Below are positions 1-5,781 of a stretch of DNA of 7,719 nucleotides, in pieces. The DNA lies in the NCBI GenBank assembly GCA_039024435.1, contig JBCCQH010000181.1:1-7719 (forward strand), given 5' to 3'. Every line of letters starts with the position of its first letter. Positions within the stretch are counted from its first letter, which is position 1. The translations under genes were made by a program, and so were the position numbers. This DNA comes from JBCCQH01 sp039024435. GTDB lineage: Bacteria > Bacteroidota > Bacteroidia > J057 > JADKCL01. A model generated the notes under the pieces. That model was not told the origin of the DNA, made no database searches, and saw nothing but the letters and a program-made list of their open reading frames with translations.

Positions 1-137
1 ATTTTGCTGTGGCATCTTTTTCCGCCCCTCTTCCGCTATTTTCTCGCCCATAGCTTTGGCTATGGACTCCAAAATGAGCTTCGATGGACAAAAAAATCTG
101 CACTAGCAAATTTCACAAACCAATTTTAAACAGCCTC
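1..137. mobile_element. MITE-like element, copy 1 (left end outside window)
   Basis: This stretch matches 3148-3284 almost base for base, with about five substitutions over 137 positions. It ends in the same terminal sequence TTTAAACAGCCTC (125-137). It contains the same internal hairpin CCATAGC-TTTG-GCTATGG (48-65). By comparison with the complete copy, about 25 bases of its left terminal repeat lie beyond the window. It has no credible gene and no transposase, so it would have to be moved in trans. Its right edge abuts codons of the MFS gene that starts without its N-terminus, and a stop codon in the MFS frame (127-129) lies inside the element. I infer that the element inserted into the MFS gene. 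Confidence 0.75.
48..65. repeat. Internal hairpin of element copy 1
   Basis: Perfect 7-bp arms CCATAGC and GCTATGG flank a TTTG loop. The same hairpin is unchanged in copy 2 at 3195-3212. It would form in either strand or in a read-through transcript. Its function is unknown. Confidence 0.7.
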
Positions 138-138
138 T

Positions 139-1166
139 AAGATCATTTTGACGATTCCCGCGCTGGCGGTGGTGATTGCGGCTCCTTTCGCGGGGCGGCT
201 GGCGGACCGTTTTGGTCGGTTGCGGCTGTTGTTTGTGGGCCTCGTGCTGTACGCCATTGGGGGGACGAGTGGCCTCTACCTCAACGATTTGTACAGCTTG
301 CTGGCGGCAAGGCTTGTCTTGGGCATCGGGGTGGCCGGAACCATGACGGTGGCGGTGACCCTGATCGGTGATTATTTTTTTGGAGCGGAGCACGAGCAGT
401 TTATGGGCTTTCAGGGGGTCTTCATGTCGTTTGGCGGGGTGGTTTTCGTGGGCACCGGCGGGCGTTTGGCGGATATTTTCTGGCGAATGCCTTTTTTGCT
501 GTACTTTTTCTCGCTGCTGGTACTTGTGCTGGCGGTGGTCTATCTGCCTGAGCCGGTCCGACCGGAGAAGGAGGGAGATCAGAAGAAGGCGCCGTTGCGG
601 CTGAATCGCTTGCAGCTCATTCTTTTTGTGACGGGATTTCTGGTCATGGTCGTGTTTTACATGGTACCGGTGCAGATTCACTTTTTTTGAAATCGATTGG
701 GGTGGAGAAAAACGCGCTCGCTGGCCTGGCGATTGTTTCCCTGACGTTGAGTGGGACGGTCACCTCGCTGTTGTACAAGCGACTGCGGACCTATCTTTCG
801 CTGCCGGCGGTGTTTGTTGTGATGGGCAGTCTCATGGCGGCGGGTTATGCGATTGTTTCCGGGGCGAGCAGCTACTCCACGGTGATTGCTGGGATGGTCA
901 CGACGGGTTTGAGGGGTGGCTTGTTCCTGGCGAATCTGAACATCTGGCGGTTGCAAATAACGCGGCCCGAGATTCGGGGGACTGTGGTGGGGATGGGGAC
1001 CATGGCGGTATTTGCGGGCCAGTTCGTGAGTCCGATTGCGGTGGAGGCACTGCACAGTGTGCTGTCCCTCCCACAAACATTTCTGGCGGCCGGGGGCTTG
1101 ATGGCGCTGTTGGGCGTGGGGTATTTGGGGCTGGCTATGCAGTCGCGAAAGGTGGCGACTTCTTGA
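139..1166 (+). pseudogene. MFS efflux transporter, 5'-truncated and frameshifted
   Basis: Major facilitator superfamily inner-membrane transporter (MFS_1 type), probably a drug or metabolite exporter; the substrate cannot be told. The first reading frame (to the stop at 688-690) opens at the end of an early membrane helix and runs straight into MFS motif A, GRLADRFGR, between helices 2 and 3. It continues through several hydrophobic helices, including an RLVLGIGVAG motif-B-like segment. The second frame (from about 687) carries the remaining helices and ends at 1166 with SRKVATS. The two frames join as ...VQIHFF-LKSIGVEKN... if the T7 tract at 682-688 had one more T. Together they give about 340 residues against roughly 390-400 for the family; helix 1 and the natural start are missing. 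Upstream lies the MITE-like element, which supplies a stop in frame. The gene converges on the TetR gene with 4 bp between the stops. Call: pseudogene; the frameshift alone could be a sequencing error. Confidence 0.82.
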
Positions 1167-1170
1167 GCAA

Positions 1171-1752
1171 TCAGTCGAGCATGGCCAGGGCGGAATCGGC
1201 GGCCCGCCCCAAGTCATCGCAGCAGGCGCCGGAACGGGAGAGCATCATCATCCCGGTATACGTGGAGTAGAAGTGGAGGGCCAGCGAACGCGGATCGGGA
1301 TGGGAGCGAATTTCCCCTTGTTCCTGAGCGTGGGCAATTGCTTTTTCCAGAGCGGCGATCATCTTGTGCAGGTGAACTTGGGTGTATGCGCCGACTTCAG
1401 AATCTTGTTCGGCGAGCTCACAAGTGGCGTTGAGGATGAAGCAGCCACGCTGTCCGGGGATAGAGAGAGGATTGTCCACCGCGGTTTTGAGCATGGAGGA
1501 CAGCTTTTGGCGGAGCGGAAAATCGCTTTCCAGCAAGTTGAGCAATTGGTCACCGCCCGAGGCGCCGTAATGAATCAGGGAGCGGAGGAACAGTCGGTGT
1601 TTGTCGCCAAAGGTGTCGTAGAGGCTGGCGCGGTTGATGCCGAGGTGCTGCACGAGGTCCTGCACGGAAGTACCGTGGTAACCTTTTTCCCAGAAAAGTT
1701 CCATTGCGCGTTGCAGGACGTCCTGCTCTTCGAATTTTCTTGGTCGTGCCAT
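1171..1752 (-). CDS. TetR/AcrR-family transcriptional repressor
   Basis: One-component, ligand-responsive DNA-binding repressor of 193 residues, the usual TetR length. Residues 1-60 form the TetR_N helix-turn-helix domain. It shows the classic order: MARPRKF basic start, FWEKGYHGTSV, the recognition region LGINRASLYDTFGDKHRLF (about 37-55). The C-terminal half is the variable ligand/dimer domain and contains the GCFILNATCELA segment (103-114), typical of one AcrR-like subgroup. Four cysteines lie at 104, 111, 177 and 178, the last two adjacent. This recalls cysteine-sensing members such as NemR, but redox or electrophile sensing is only a guess. The start gives a normal N-terminus and sits about 70 nt below a good Bacteroidota-type promoter. 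Neighbours are a convergent broken MFS pump and an upstream SDR gene preceded by twin palindromes, so the likely targets are the SDR and formerly the pump. Confidence 0.92.
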   Translation of the reverse strand: MARPRKFEEQDVLQRAMELFWEKGYHGTSVQDLVQHLGINRASLYDTFGDKHRLFLRSLIHYGASGGDQLLNLLESDFPLRQKLSSMLKTAVDNPLSIPGQRGCFILNATCELAEQDSEVGAYTQVHLHKMIAALEKAIAHAQEQGEIRSHPDPRSLALHFYSTYTGMMMLSRSGACCDDLGRAADSALAMLD

Positions 1753-1827
1753 GCTCGTCTTAACCGATCATTCCAAATCTACGAAAAGAAAGGGATTTGG
1801 GATTCAGAATGGGTGTCTCAAACTGGG

Positions 1828-1859
1828 CAAACCTATTTTTTGCGGGTTGGGGATCCCAA
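1828..1859 (-). promoter_or_regulatory. Candidate Bacteroidota promoter of the tetR gene
   Basis: On the minus strand the sequence reads TTG (1859-1857), 21 bases, then TAGGTTTG (1835-1828). This fits the Bacteroidota primary sigma pattern TTG-N19-21-TAnnTTTG. It implies a transcript start near 1821 and a leader of about 70 nt before the TetR start. A second -7-like octamer, TAGATTTG (1781-1774), lies nearer the gene but has no evident -33 element. The pattern is short and can occur by chance. Confidence 0.42.
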
Positions 1860-1935
1860 GGCGACGCGCTGCGGATTGACCGTGCGGGCGGTCGGTTGAG
1901 TCCCGGGATGGCCGCAACAGATTTACCGGTTTTGG

Positions 1936-1979
1936 AAAAAAATGGGGGGCATCTGACCGCAATTGCTGCCAAATGCCCC
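1936..1979 (-). terminator. Probable intrinsic terminator of the SDR gene
   Basis: Read on the minus strand: a stem GGGGCAT (1979-1973) pairing with ATGCCCC (1952-1946), then CCA, then seven T (1942-1936). The 20-nt loop contains the self-complementary GCAATTGC. It begins about 33 bp after the SDR stop codon and points the same way. It would uncouple the SDR transcript from the tetR gene further left. Confidence 0.62.
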
Positions 1980-2011
1980 GTCCTGCTTGAAAGATCGCTA
2001 ACGATTGTGGG

Positions 2012-2761
2012 TTAGGCAAAGGCCATGCCGCCGTCGACGACCAGCTCTTCGCCGGCTACATAGGAGCTGTCATCGCTGGCAAGGAAGAGGGCCGGTTTTG
2101 CAATTTCCTCGGCGGAACCGAAGCGGGCTAGGGGAACTTTTTGCGTGATGACCTGGGCAAAACCTTTGGCGGTTTCCTCATCGAGGCCCATTTTCCCGAG
2201 TAGCGGGGTTTCGATGGGGCCAGGGCTAAGGGCATTGACCCGGATGCCGCGGGGGGCGAGTTCGGCGCTTAGGGTTCGGGCAAATGAGCGCACGGCCGCT
2301 TTGGTAGCGGAGTAGACACTCATGCCGGCCATGCCCTTTTGGTTGACGACGGAGGTCGTGATGATGACCGAAGCGCCGTCGGCGAGCAAATCGAGGGCCT
2401 TTTGAACGCCGAAGTAGACGCCTTTGACATTGACGTCAAAGAGCTGGTCGAAGTGGGCTTCGGTGGCCATGGTGACTGGTGCGGTGGGGGCAATGCCGGC
2501 GTTGAGGAACAGAACGTCGATGCGGCCGTATTTTTCCTTGATGGTCGCGTAGAAGCGGTCCAGATCCGCCAGATTGGTGACGTCAGCCTGAAGGATGTCA
2601 AATTGATCCCCGAGTTCGGCGCGGGTTTCGGCGAGGCGCTTTTGGTTGCGGGCATTGATGATGACGGTAGCCCCTTCTTCTTTGAATCGGCGGGCGCTGG
2701 CCAGCCCGATGCCGCTATTTCCTCCGGTAATGACAGCGATTTTTTGATCGAGTTTTCCCAT
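2012..2761 (-). CDS. Short-chain dehydrogenase/reductase (SDR family)
   Basis: Classical SDR oxidoreductase of 249 residues, the usual length, cytosolic and NAD(P)(H)-dependent. A Rossmann fold runs from residue 6: the cofactor motif TGGNSGIG (12-19), D60 in the adenine-contact loop, NAG (87-89), the structural N111 of the catalytic tetrad, S137, and YSATK with Y150 and K154. The PG motif is at 180-182 and the family tail SSYVAGEELVVDGG at 232-245. R38 after the second beta strand favours NADP(H), by inference. The substrate is not determined; small carbonyl compounds, quinones or keto-acyl substrates are all possible. It is transcribed leftward, with two copies of a 14-bp palindrome 34-47 and 68-81 bp upstream of the ATG. 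The adjacent TetR gene suggests inducible expression. No damage to any catalytic residue is seen. Confidence 0.95.
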   Translation of the reverse strand: MGKLDQKIAVITGGNSGIGLASARRFKEEGATVIINARNQKRLAETRAELGDQFDILQADVTNLADLDRFYATIKEKYGRIDVLFLNAGIAPTAPVTMATEAHFDQLFDVNVKGVYFGVQKALDLLADGASVIITTSVVNQKGMAGMSVYSATKAAVRSFARTLSAELAPRGIRVNALSPGPIETPLLGKMGLDEETAKGFAQVITQKVPLARFGSAEEIAKPALFLASDDSSYVAGEELVVDGGMAFA

Positions 2762-2794
2762 GATATGAATTGTTGTTTTGCGTTTTTATGTTGT

Positions 2795-2808
2795 GGAACG
2801 TTCGTTCC
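2795..2808. promoter_or_regulatory. Candidate TetR operator, copy 1
   Basis: GGAACGTTCGTTCC: 6-bp arms GGAACG/CGTTCC around TT, 34 bp upstream of the SDR start. The same 14-bp form recurs 34 bp further upstream. Size and symmetry suit a TetR dimer, and the repressor gene is adjacent, but binding is inferred. Confidence 0.55.
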
Positions 2809-2828
2809 GTTATTGTGAACGCAATTTT

Positions 2829-2842
2829 GGAATAAATGTTCC
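2829..2842. promoter_or_regulatory. Candidate TetR operator, copy 2
   Basis: On the minus strand this reads GGAACATTTATTCC, sharing the pattern GGAACRTTYRTTCC with the copy at 2795-2808. It is nested in a longer inverted repeat, TTTTGGAA-TAAATG-TTCCAAAA (2825-2846). The centres of the two sites are 34 bp apart, a little over three helical turns. Confidence 0.5.
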
Positions 2843-2877
2843 AAAAATCCAAATCTCAAATTGCTATCTACTGTATT

Positions 2878-2894
2878 CAATTGATTATCAATTG
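2878..2894. repeat. 17-bp perfect palindrome upstream of the SDR gene
   Basis: CAATTGAT-T-ATCAATTG, with the octamer AATTGCTA repeated at 2859-2866 and 2890-2897. Its sequence differs from the GGAAC-type sites. It may bind another regulator or be a by-product of AT-rich composition. Confidence 0.4.
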
Positions 2895-3122
2895 CTAAAA
2901 TTTTTATTGGTTCATTTTTGGGAAATGATAGAATCGAATACAAGCACCGTGAGGGGGCGTCACTAGGCGGCCGACATCCTTGCGGTGCCTATGGTCATTG
3001 GTGTAGTGTTTATCGGGAATCATGTTTGGTTTGAATTGTTGGATCTGCTTATCGCAAGCATTCGCTGCCTTGAAATTGCAATTGTGAAGACTGTATTTTG
3101 GTTTATTGTGGAGCTTACCTAT

Positions 3123-3284
3123 GAGGCTGTTTAAATTCAATCCTGTGATTTTGCTATGGCATCTTCTTCCGCCCCTCTTCCGCTATTTTCTCGCCCATAG
3201 CTTTGGCTATGGACTCCAAAATGAGCTTCGATGGACAAAAAAATCTGCGATAGCAAATTTCACAAACCGATTTTAAACAGCCTC
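3123..3284. mobile_element. MITE-like element, copy 2 (complete, 162 bp)
   Basis: The ends are perfect 13-bp inverted repeats, GAGGCTGTTTAAA (3123-3135) and TTTAAACAGCCTC (3272-3284). The similarity extends imperfectly inward to about 38 bp per arm (3123-3160, 3247-3284), with an inner TTTGCTAT block in both. The middle holds the hairpin CCATAGC-TTTG-GCTATGG (3195-3212). There is no transposase. The tips resemble those of DDE insertion sequences, perhaps IS5-like, but I cannot name the parent family. No exact target duplication is visible: the flanks are CTAT on the left and TTAG on the right. The near-identical left copy supports the right boundary. Confidence 0.8.
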
Positions 3285-3672
3285 TTAGTTCTACTTTGTC
3301 AGGTTAAAAAAAATACCAATCCGTCTTCGCCAATGCGCCAGGACGCAGTGAAGAGATCGCGATGGACAATTAGCGATCTTGGGCGGTGCCGCATTGAGCC
3401 GGAAAAGCAGCCGCGCTAAAGATCACTGCGTATTCCTCGCGATCTCCTTTGTCGCGCGTCGCGGAGACACAGATGAGGAAGATTGGGCAGGAATGCAAAT
3501 CTGACAAATTCGAATTAGGCCTGAGCGCATTTTATTCGCGGGATTTCCCTCCCTCTGACCAAGAAACACGCCAATTCCTGCCTTCCGGGTGGAAAACTTC
3601 CCCGCATCAATTCAGGCATCCGGGAGCGTTTTGGTTAATTTTCCCATCATTTCATTGCCAATACTGCACTTT
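3285..3672. other. Non-coding stretch with clustered inverted repeats before the hydrolase
   Basis: No recognised gene. Between 3344 and 3446 there are interleaved inverted repeats. CGCAGTGA (3344-3351) pairs with TCACTGCG (3423-3430). GAGATCGCG (3353-3361) pairs with CGCGATCTC (3438-3446). A third pairing joins AGATCGC (3354-3360) and GCGATCT (3373-3379). The rest, up to the hydrolase start, presumably contains its promoter, but no TAnnTTTG box with a good -33 element stands out. Open frames here show no family features. Confidence 0.45.
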
Positions 3673-5223
3673 ATGCCCTCCAATTTGTTTTTTTCCTTGC
3701 GCCCAAGCTTTCGGATCGGTTTCATTGGCTTGCTGGTCGTGGCCCTGGCCTTGCCTTTGGCTGCCCGCACCAAAAACAAGGTCAAAAAGCTCGCCAAGGA
3801 GATCGAGCAGTCCTTCGATGCCTTTGCTCCAACCGGCATGGCGGTAGCGGTGGTGAAGGACGGCGAAATCGTACTGCAAAGCACCCTAGGCTACAAAGAT
3901 GCCGAAGCGCAATCGCCGATTACCCCCAATACCCTGTTCAGCATCGCTTCCTGTTCAAAAGCGTTCACCGCAGCGTGTGTGGGGCTGCTGGTCGCCGAAG
4001 GCAAGCTGGACTGGAGCGATAAGGTCACCGATTTTGTGCCTGGGTTTCAGTTGGCTGACCCCTGCATTACCAGTCAGATGACGGTGCGGGATTTGCTGTG
4101 CCACCGCAGCGGTCTGGGCACCTTCTTCGGTGATTTGTTGTGGTACGGCACCAATTACACGAACCAAGAAGTTATTCGCCGGATGCGCCATTTGCCCATC
4201 AACCGGCAATTTCGCAGTGAATTTGGCTATCAGAACAACATGTACATGGTCGCCGGGGAAATCATCCGGGAAGTGAGCGGTAAGTCCTGGTCGGAGTTTG
4301 TGGTGGAGCGCATTTTCCGGCCTTTGGGCATGCAGACGACTGTCCCTTCAAACGATGAGTTGGCTCCGGGACAAGACCTTGCACTGGGCCACATCAAGGG
4401 CAAGAAGGTTCCGGTGTACGATTTCAATGCTACCAAGCCCGCCGCGTCGATCTATTCCAGTGTCAACGAATTGAGCCATTGGATGCGGATGCTCCTGGAC
4501 CGGGGCCGCTGGCAGGGCAAAGAAGTACTGCCAGCGGCAGTGCTTGCGGACATGTTTACCGCTCAGGTGCCCCAGAATGTCAGTGCCGTCTGGCAGAGCT
4601 GGGGCGTACACTTCCGGGCCTACGGCTTGGGCTGGGGCATGTTTGACTACGCCGGCAAGAAGGTCATCGAGCACAACGGTGGCATGCCCGGTTACATCAG
4701 CAAGGTATGCGTGGTGCCTGAGGAAAATCTGGGCGTGGTCATCCTCAACAATGGCATGAACGGCGTCGTCAACGATGCGGTGCGGTTCAAGGTACTGGAT
4801 TATTTTCTGGAGCACACCGGTGAGGACTGGGACAAGGTCTTCGGTCGGTTTGTCGAGATGGGTGAGGAATATGAAGCCCACGCCACTAGAGAGCGCACCG
4901 GATCCCGGGTCAAGCGCACGAAAATGTCCCTGAACCCCGAAGACTACGTTGGGATCTACACCGATAAGATGTACGGGGACGCCGCCGTAGAGATGCGGGG
5001 CAAAACCCTGCACCTCACCCTGCAACCAGCCGCGGCGGTATTTACCAGCCCGATGGAGCATTGGCACTACGATACCTTCAAAGTGCAGTTCAAAGACGAC
5101 TTCCTCACTTTTGGGCTGATCAACTTTAAACTCGACGCTTACGGCAAAATTTCTGGATTCAAGATCGACCTGCCCAGCGACGACTTTCATTTCTTCAACC
5201 TGGACTTTCGCAAGAAACAGTGA
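3673..5223 (+). CDS. Exported serine beta-lactamase-like hydrolase with C-terminal DUF3471-type domain
   Basis: Penicillin-binding-protein/class C beta-lactamase fold enzyme (PF00144 type) of 516 residues, probably a periplasmic or envelope esterase, peptidase or amidase rather than a true antibiotic lactamase. The signs are the nucleophile motif SCSK (93-96), YQN (186-188) and HNGG (334-337), in the expected order and spacing. MTVRDLLCHRSGLG and FGYQNNMYMVAGEII are typical of the family. A beta-rich C-terminal domain (about 424-516), starting EDYVGIYTDKMYG, matches the DUF3471 type. The start at 3673 puts a signal peptide first: basic SLRPSFR, then IGFIGLLVVALALPLAA. An in-frame ATG at 3589 would bury this signal behind 28 residues and is less likely. 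No Shine-Dalgarno site is seen, usual for Bacteroidota. It stands alone, 123 bp before tsaE. The substrate is unknown. Confidence 0.93.
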   Translation: MPSNLFFSLRPSFRIGFIGLLVVALALPLAARTKNKVKKLAKEIEQSFDAFAPTGMAVAVVKDGEIVLQSTLGYKDAEAQSPITPNTLFSIASCSKAFTAACVGLLVAEGKLDWSDKVTDFVPGFQLADPCITSQMTVRDLLCHRSGLGTFFGDLLWYGTNYTNQEVIRRMRHLPINRQFRSEFGYQNNMYMVAGEIIREVSGKSWSEFVVERIFRPLGMQTTVPSNDELAPGQDLALGHIKGKKVPVYDFNATKPAASIYSSVNELSHWMRMLLDRGRWQGKEVLPAAVLADMFTAQVPQNVSAVWQSWGVHFRAYGLGWGMFDYAGKKVIEHNGGMPGYISKVCVVPEENLGVVILNNGMNGVVNDAVRFKVLDYFLEHTGEDWDKVFGRFVEMGEEYEAHATRERTGSRVKRTKMSLNPEDYVGIYTDKMYGDAAVEMRGKTLHLTLQPAAAVFTSPMEHWHYDTFKVQFKDDFLTFGLINFKLDAYGKISGFKIDLPSDDFHFFNLDFRKKQ

Positions 5224-5346
5224 AAGATTTCTGATGCTTGAAATTTCAATTTCCAGCGGGAAAATTTTCCATGTGGTTACTGGCAATGGAGCTTCGTCGC
5301 AGTGGCATTGGAAATTGCCAAATTGGGAATTGAAAATTTTTAACCC
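5224..5346. repeat. Palindrome-rich spacer between hydrolase and tsaE
   Basis: It contains two perfect 12-bp palindromes, TTGAAATTTCAA (5238-5249) and GGAAAATTTTCC (5259-5270). A longer hairpin has arms TGGCAAT/ATTGCCA (5281-5287, 5314-5320) with CAATG/CATTG nested inside. It may end the hydrolase transcript, but no classical GC stem plus T-run is present in a convincing place. The tsaE promoter is probably here too, although I cannot point to it. Confidence 0.4.
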
Positions 5347-5772
5347 ATGATTTTTGAACTCAACAGCGTGGATGAGGTGGCGGGAGTGGCGGAAAAGCTG
5401 CTAGAGGCTTGCGGAACGCGCAAAGTTTTTGCAATTTTTGGCGATTTGGGCGCAGGTAAAACCACCCTCGTCAAAGCAATATGTTTGCAACTCGGTGCCG
5501 GGGCAGTGGCCAAAAGTCCTACCTTTGCCATTGTCAATGAATACGAGGGAAAAGCGGGCAGTATTTACCACTTTGACCTCTACCGCATCGAGCGAGAAGA
5601 AGAATTGTACGACCTGGGCTTCGAAGAGTACATCGATTCGGGGACTTGGTGCTTCATCGAGTGGCCGGAAATCGCCGTCGACTTGCTGCCGGAGGACACG
5701 GTGGAGGTTACCATTTCCGCCACCGGACCTACCTCGCGTACGATCAACGTTGAATTACAGGATCTAAACTGA
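5347..5772 (+). CDS. tsaE: tRNA threonylcarbamoyladenosine biosynthesis ATPase TsaE
   Basis: Small cytosolic P-loop ATPase that works with TsaB and TsaD to make the universal t6A37 modification of ANN-decoding tRNAs. ATP turnover by TsaE lets the complex cycle. The 141 residues are the normal length. The Walker A motif GDLGAGKT is at 32-39. SPTF (57-60), HFDLYRI (75-81) and IEWPE (103-107) are all family signatures. The ATG follows an A/T-rich leader and gives the standard N-terminus, in which a short beta strand and a helix precede the P-loop. The alanine dehydrogenase starts 9 bp after its stop and in the same frame, so the two are very likely co-transcribed. This pairing has no known functional link. 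Confidence 0.96.
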   Translation: MIFELNSVDEVAGVAEKLLEACGTRKVFAIFGDLGAGKTTLVKAICLQLGAGAVAKSPTFAIVNEYEGKAGSIYHFDLYRIEREEELYDLGFEEYIDSGTWCFIEWPEIAVDLLPEDTVEVTISATGPTSRTINVELQDLN

Positions 5773-5781
5773 CACAAAGAT

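Larger units (their letters stand above)
2762..3122. other. AT-rich intergenic stretch with SDR control region and possible remnant
   Basis: This holds the SDR control region (twin palindromes and a further 17-bp palindrome), then about 220 bp up to the MITE-like element with no recognised gene. An open + strand frame, 2967-3134 with an ATG at 2991, would give a 47-residue hydrophobic peptide starting MVIGVVFIG. Its stop codon is supplied by the terminal repeat of the element. It could be a chance frame or the remnant of a membrane protein truncated by the insertion. Inverted GCACCG/CGGTGC (2944-2949, 2983-2988) is weak. Confidence 0.4.

Noticed and set aside
103..681. Minus-strand open frame across the MFS gene
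   Set aside because: Arg/His/Gln-rich, antisense to hydrophobic MFS helices, no family features.
682..688. Programmed -1 ribosomal frameshifting at the T7 run
   Set aside because: The zero-frame heptamer is C TTT TTT, which pairs poorly after slipping, and the gene already lacks its 5' end; decay or sequencing error fits better.
1273..1899. Plus-strand open frame (208 residues) over the tetR gene
   Set aside because: Antisense shadow of an intact TetR protein; runs into a non-coding spacer.
3160..3246. Short peptide readable on the minus strand inside the MITE-like element
   Set aside because: The frame is short, lacks a good start and differs at its end between the two copies; there is no evidence of selection for coding.
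3449..3847. Plus-strand open frame before and overlapping the hydrolase start
   Set aside because: It overlaps the hydrolase signal peptide in another frame and has no recognisable features.
4348..5286. Long minus-strand open frame (312 residues) opposite the hydrolase
   Set aside because: It lies antisense to a gene with clear SxxK, YxN and HxG motifs and has no family features of its own; a shadow frame.
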